Positions 61,396 through 64,000 of a stretch of 64,000 bases of DNA are shown one piece after another. The notes below the pieces were generated by a model. That model was not told the origin of the DNA and did no database searches. It saw only the letters and a program-made list of their open reading frames with translations. The position numbers and the translations under genes are program-made. Numbering within the stretch: position 1 is the first letter of the stretch; each line of letters opens with the position of its first letter. The stretch lies in contig JAJXZS010000020.1 of NCBI GenBank assembly GCA_021779955.1, positions 23,345-87,344 of the forward strand, in the 5' to 3' direction. This DNA is from Chloroflexota bacterium. GTDB taxonomy: Bacteria; Chloroflexota; Anaerolineae; Anaerolineales; Anaerolineaceae.

Positions 61396-62115
61396 TTATG
61401 AAAATCCCAACCCTTTTTCCTTGAGCGATACCCAGCGGGATAATCCGATCACCAGATGATCCACAACGCTTACATCCAAGAGTTTTCCTGCTTGGACAAT
61501 AGCTCGGGTCACACTGACATCTTCTGGGCTAGGGGTTGGATCTGTGGACGGATGGTTGTGCGCGATCAGGATTGACGCTGCATTCCGTTGTAGTGCCGGT
61601 CTAAATAGTTCACCGACACGCACCATCGAGGAATTAAGCGAGCCGTGGTAAATCTCGATCACGTCTAACATGCGGTTGCGTGTGTCGAGAGGCATCACCA
61701 CCATGTATTCCTGTTCGCGATGCGCCAACATCGGCATTAGTATTTGAGCTGCATCTCCAGGTGAGTGAATCGTCGGACGTTCATCTTCTGGTTGCAGCAG
61801 TTTCCGTCCGAGTGCTAAGGCTGCTTTGAGCCGTAGGGCTGTTAAGTTACTTACCCCTGGAACTTTAGCGATCTCATTGACATGGGCCTGGGCAATCTTC
61901 TGAATCGTGCCAAATTGCGTTAATAGTCGATCAGCGGATTCGATTTGATTTGCACCGCCAATGATGACAGCCAGCAATTCAGCCAGGCTGCATGCGTCTG
62001 AGTCTTTACTTACCCGGAAAGACGGTTGCTCTCGAACGGGTAAATGCTTGAGTCGGTGGAAACTGTAAGTTTGCGGATATGTAGTTTCGATGAGAAACGG
62101 TTGGATGTCGTTCAT
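61396..62115 (-). CDS. radC: RadC/JAB-domain protein
   Basis: A 239-aa protein with an N-terminal helix-hairpin-helix (VPGVSNLTALRLKAALALG) and a C-terminal JAMM metal site with HNHPS, then TPSPEDVSVT. It belongs to the RadC family often carried by mobile elements; its role in DNA repair is disputed. The ATG at 62115 has AAGGAGA 6 bp upstream. Confidence 0.93.
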   Translation of the reverse strand: MNDIQPFLIETTYPQTYSFHRLKHLPVREQPSFRVSKDSDACSLAELLAVIIGGANQIESADRLLTQFGTIQKIAQAHVNEIAKVPGVSNLTALRLKAALALGRKLLQPEDERPTIHSPGDAAQILMPMLAHREQEYMVVMPLDTRNRMLDVIEIYHGSLNSSMVRVGELFRPALQRNAASILIAHNHPSTDPTPSPEDVSVTRAIVQAGKLLDVSVVDHLVIGLSRWVSLKEKGLGFS

Positions 62116-62131
62116 GTCTATCTCCTTTGAA

Positions 62132-62171
62132 AAAAGGGGACAGACCACCCCTGGAGGGATGCTGTCCCCTC
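62132..62171 (-). terminator. Rho-independent terminator before radC
   Basis: An 8-bp perfect stem (GGGGACAG 62138-62145 with CTGTCCCC 62164-62171) encloses an inner hairpin at 62149-62164, followed on the minus strand by six T. It ends the transcript of the 62761 gene. Confidence 0.8.
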
Positions 62172-62188
62172 CATTGGGGCTGTGAGTT

Positions 62189-62761
62189 TCATGCAGTTGG
62201 GTCGTATCCAGTTTCCTGGAAAACCTTGCGGTTGATGGCTTCGCACTCCTCCCAGGTCATCAATTCATCCCGCCTAACGCCAGGGTAACCAGGAGCCGGT
62301 GGGATCAGCCAGGGATGTTCGGCAAAGTTTTTTTTGATCCTTTCAGTCTTGGCCTGCAGAAAATGATGCAAACCACCATTCGTACAGCGCCAGCCCAATT
62401 CCTTTGTGTATTTACCGTCCCAATTCCGATCCCGGTAGGTTTTGCTTCCGCAAATCGGACAGGGTGGCATTCCTTCTGGGTCAGGGGCGCGAGCGCCACC
62501 GGCTTGAAGATATAGCCGCACCGCCTCAATCGCTTGGCAATAAGTTGCGCCACACGAGCATTCCTTGGCTTTGTTGACCCTATGGAATCGTTGGGAACTT
62601 CCGGTTCCAAAATCAACCAGGTATAAATAACCCTGGATAGACACGGTTGGCATAGCAACTGGGGAGCTCTCTCGGATCATTGGCCTTATGAAGTTCTTTT
62701 GGATCGTGCTGCGACCTCTTTCCAGAAGAGCTGGATTACTCGGAGAAGGTGCGGTCTTCAT
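62189..62761 (-). CDS. Protein with SWIM-like and CxxC zinc motifs
   Basis: A 190-aa protein. KECSCGATYCQAIEAV reads as a SWIM-like zinc finger (Cys-x-Cys-xn-Cys), and the following CPICGSKTY starts a second zinc knuckle. It is probably a nucleic-acid-binding protein of the element. The ATG at 62761 with GGAGAG 6 bp upstream is preferred over the ATG at 62767. It overlaps the 63080 gene by 26 bp. Confidence 0.65.
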   Translation of the reverse strand: MKTAPSPSNPALLERGRSTIQKNFIRPMIRESSPVAMPTVSIQGYLYLVDFGTGSSQRFHRVNKAKECSCGATYCQAIEAVRLYLQAGGARAPDPEGMPPCPICGSKTYRDRNWDGKYTKELGWRCTNGGLHHFLQAKTERIKKNFAEHPWLIPPAPGYPGVRRDELMTWEECEAINRKVFQETGYDPTA

Positions 62762-63080
62762 AAGCACTCTCCAAGAACCAGTCTGCAGGGATATTCTGAT
62801 CGGGAACTGGCAGTTGAACTTTTATTTCATTTTCCTGAGCCGGTTCTTCAATCAGTTCTTCGACCGGATCGCTCTCAATTTGAATGTCCATTAAGTGTGG
62901 GATGAGAACGATGGACGTGCTATCCTGATATGGACCGCCATGACTGTTCTTGGTAAACGGCTCTAGTCCATCCAGCGCACGCACCCAGGCTGTCCCAGGT
63001 CGTGGTCCCTTTCCCAGAACTTCAACCGGGATGTCTGCATCTCCATAACAAGTGCCTATTGTGATTTTTGCTTTGACCAT
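62736..63080 (-). CDS. Hypothetical protein
   Basis: A 114-aa soluble protein with a beta-rich first half (KITIGTCYGDADIPVEVLGK) and an acidic second half. No recognised domain. Its leader sequence (CCACAGGAGGAACA) matches the one before the 57504 gene, giving a strong ribosome-binding site. Confidence 0.65.
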   Translation of the reverse strand: MVKAKITIGTCYGDADIPVEVLGKGPRPGTAWVRALDGLEPFTKNSHGGPYQDSTSIVLIPHLMDIQIESDPVEELIEEPAQENEIKVQLPVPDQNIPADWFLESAYEDRTFSE

Positions 63081-63112
63081 GTGTTCCTCCTGTGGTTTTC
63101 ATCTAAAATGGA

Positions 63113-63142
63113 AAAGGACATACCCGAATTGGTATGTCCTTT
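63113..63142 (-). terminator. 12-bp hairpin after ssb
   Basis: AAAGGACATACC (63113-63124) and its complement (63131-63142) with a 6-nt loop, 31 bp past the ssb stop. The T-run is short (TTTT), so it may terminate only partly and let the downstream genes be read. Confidence 0.6.
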
Positions 63143-63172
63143 GTTGTGCTTCGCCTTTGATTAACGGAAGAG

Positions 63173-63592
63173 CTAGAATGGGATGTCGCTCGCATCCGGA
63201 ATCGCACCAGACTGACCATTCGCGGGGAGTTCCTGATCATCCTGATCATCACGACCGGAGAGAAAACGTACGGTTGAGGCGGTCACCTCAAATGAGGCGC
63301 CGACCTTCCCATTGCTTTCCCAGATATGCGGTCCGCCTGTTTCTGGATCCGGTGTAAGACGTCCTTCAACCAGAACTTTGCTTCCTTTATGAAGGAATTC
63401 ATTGCAGGCTTCAGCCTGCTTTCCCCAAACGGTGATGCGAAACCAAGTGGTTTCCTTAACCGGCATTCCATTAGTGCCGTTATACCGGCGGTTGGTTGCG
63501 ACTGACAAGGTCGTGACCGGTTGCCCACTGGGGGTGAAACGCATTTCGGGGTCTTTTCCCATATTTCCGATAAGAATGATGGTTTGGTACAT
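63173..63592 (-). CDS. ssb: Single-stranded DNA-binding protein
   Basis: A 139-aa OB-fold protein: TIILIGNMGKDPEMRFTPSG, TWFRITVWGKQAE and GSKVLVEGRL are family blocks, and the acidic tail ends in DASDIPF, the tip that recruits repair proteins. It is the element's own copy, next to the annealing protein. Confidence 0.95.
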   Translation of the reverse strand: MYQTIILIGNMGKDPEMRFTPSGQPVTTLSVATNRRYNGTNGMPVKETTWFRITVWGKQAEACNEFLHKGSKVLVEGRLTPDPETGGPHIWESNGKVGASFEVTASTVRFLSGRDDQDDQELPANGQSGAIPDASDIPF

Positions 63593-63627
63593 TGTGATTT
63601 TCCTTTCTGATTTATGTAAGGGTGGGT

Positions 63628-64000
63628 TTACGCGGCAACAGATGCCGGCGTGGTAGTGCTGCGTTGACCTGTCAACCAGTTGCGCAGTTCATCTTTGGAT
63701 GATGGGGCTTTGCCAGTTTTTTCCTTAAACTGGTCATACGCTTCCTGTTCAGAGGCATTGCCATTGACACTGACACCGTCACCATATTTGCGCACTACCG
63801 GCAAGGTAGGCATAGGTGTTGAAACAACGGGGCGTGTAGACTGAGAGGCAGTGGGTGAATTTGCACCAGTAGTCCGGTTCTGTTCTAACCCGGCATTCTG
63901 GGCAATTTCTTTGTCATACAGCGAATTTCCAAACTGCTCACCCATCTGGCGGAAGCAGCGCTTCAGACAATCTGTCGCAGATCCAGCTAACGCCATGTCC
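63628..64000 (-). CDS. Rad52-family annealing protein, C-terminal part (N-terminus outside window)
   Basis: The frame is open past base 64000. The visible 5' part, LAGSATDCLKRCFRQMGEQFG and SLYDKE, matches the core helix of Rad52/22-type single-strand annealing proteins of phages and mobile elements. It is followed by a Ser/Thr/Pro-rich linker and a small helical tail (YDQFKEKTGKAPSSKDELRNW). Upstream of ssb in the same direction, as in many recombination modules. Confidence 0.75.
   Translation of the reverse strand, partial: DMALAGSATDCLKRCFRQMGEQFGNSLYDKEIAQNAGLEQNRTTGANSPTASQSTRPVVSTPMPTLPVVRKYGDGVSVNGNASEQEAYDQFKEKTGKAPSSKDELRNWLTGQRSTTTPASVAA

Larger units (their letters stand above)
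37283..64000. mobile_element. Integrative element inserted at tRNA-fMet (left end; right end outside window)
   Basis: The segment starts at the 3' end of the tRNA gene with a tyrosine recombinase 90 bp away. It is markedly more AT-rich than the backbone (strongly so at 38.3-52.9 kb, less so to 64 kb). It carries recombinases, restriction-modification, an Argonaute operon, other candidate defence genes and a DNA-metabolism module. No repeat of the tRNA 3' end was found to the right within the window, and no conjugation genes are visible, so type (conjugative or mobilisable) is undecided. Confidence 0.8.

Noticed and set aside
37283..64000. CRISPR array near the Cas4-like nuclease
   Set aside because: No regularly spaced direct repeats were seen anywhere, and no other cas genes are present, so the nuclease belongs to the Argonaute operon.

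Overview
The window looks like chromosome of an Anaerolineae-type Chloroflexota bacterium with a large integrative element inserted at a tRNA gene. Support for the lineage is indirect: a GlmL/MutL-type ASKHA protein in a cluster of envelope proteins, an LPxTG protein ending in the form typical of that class, a DUF951 protein, and moderately GC-rich backbone genes. No rRNA or marker phylogeny was available.

Backbone, 1-37282. First come a dihydroorotate-dehydrogenase-like fragment, dtd, trpS and a PglC-like sugar transferase. They are followed by a BMP-type lipoprotein, a HAD phosphatase coupled to a DUF389-SH3 membrane protein, and a phosphoglucomutase/phosphomannomutase. A nine-gene minus-strand unit (16434 to 7631) holds a PIG-L deacetylase, several unknown membrane proteins, a zinc-ribbon/TM protein, GlmL/MutL and an LPxTG protein. 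Next is an unbroken minus-strand run (26141 to 16939): tsaE-tsaB-rimI, a family 4 uracil-DNA glycosylase, then polysaccharide genes (nucleotide-sugar dehydrogenase, UDP-glucuronate epimerase-like, flippase, GT4, membrane glycosyltransferase). The plus strand then carries an M50 protease, a TyrA-like dehydrogenase, a GIY-YIG protein, galK, and a tightly packed ABC exporter/MGMT/EamA/era/YhhN operon.

Integrative element, 37283 to beyond 64000. An initiator tRNA-Met (37211-37282) is followed 90 bp later by a tyrosine recombinase, and from there base composition drops sharply. The element carries a second convergent recombinase with a HTH/zinc-ribbon partner, regulators, and an AlbA_2 protein ahead of a type III restriction-modification pair. 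It then carries a minus-strand operon of XRE regulator, Cas4-like nuclease, long prokaryotic Argonaute, small protein and HEYGH metallopeptidase-like protein. Further genes are a methyltransferase-helicase fusion, a winged-helix PD-(D/E)XK nuclease, an AbiH/SIR2-like protein, and a DNA-metabolism module (dnaN, radC, ssb, Rad52-like annealing protein). No relaxase, conjugation gene or second attachment site lies inside the window, so the far end is outside it.

The most interesting locus is the Argonaute operon (47576-52908). It has its own sigma-70-type promoter with an inverted repeat over the -35 box, and it sits on the same element as a private sliding clamp.
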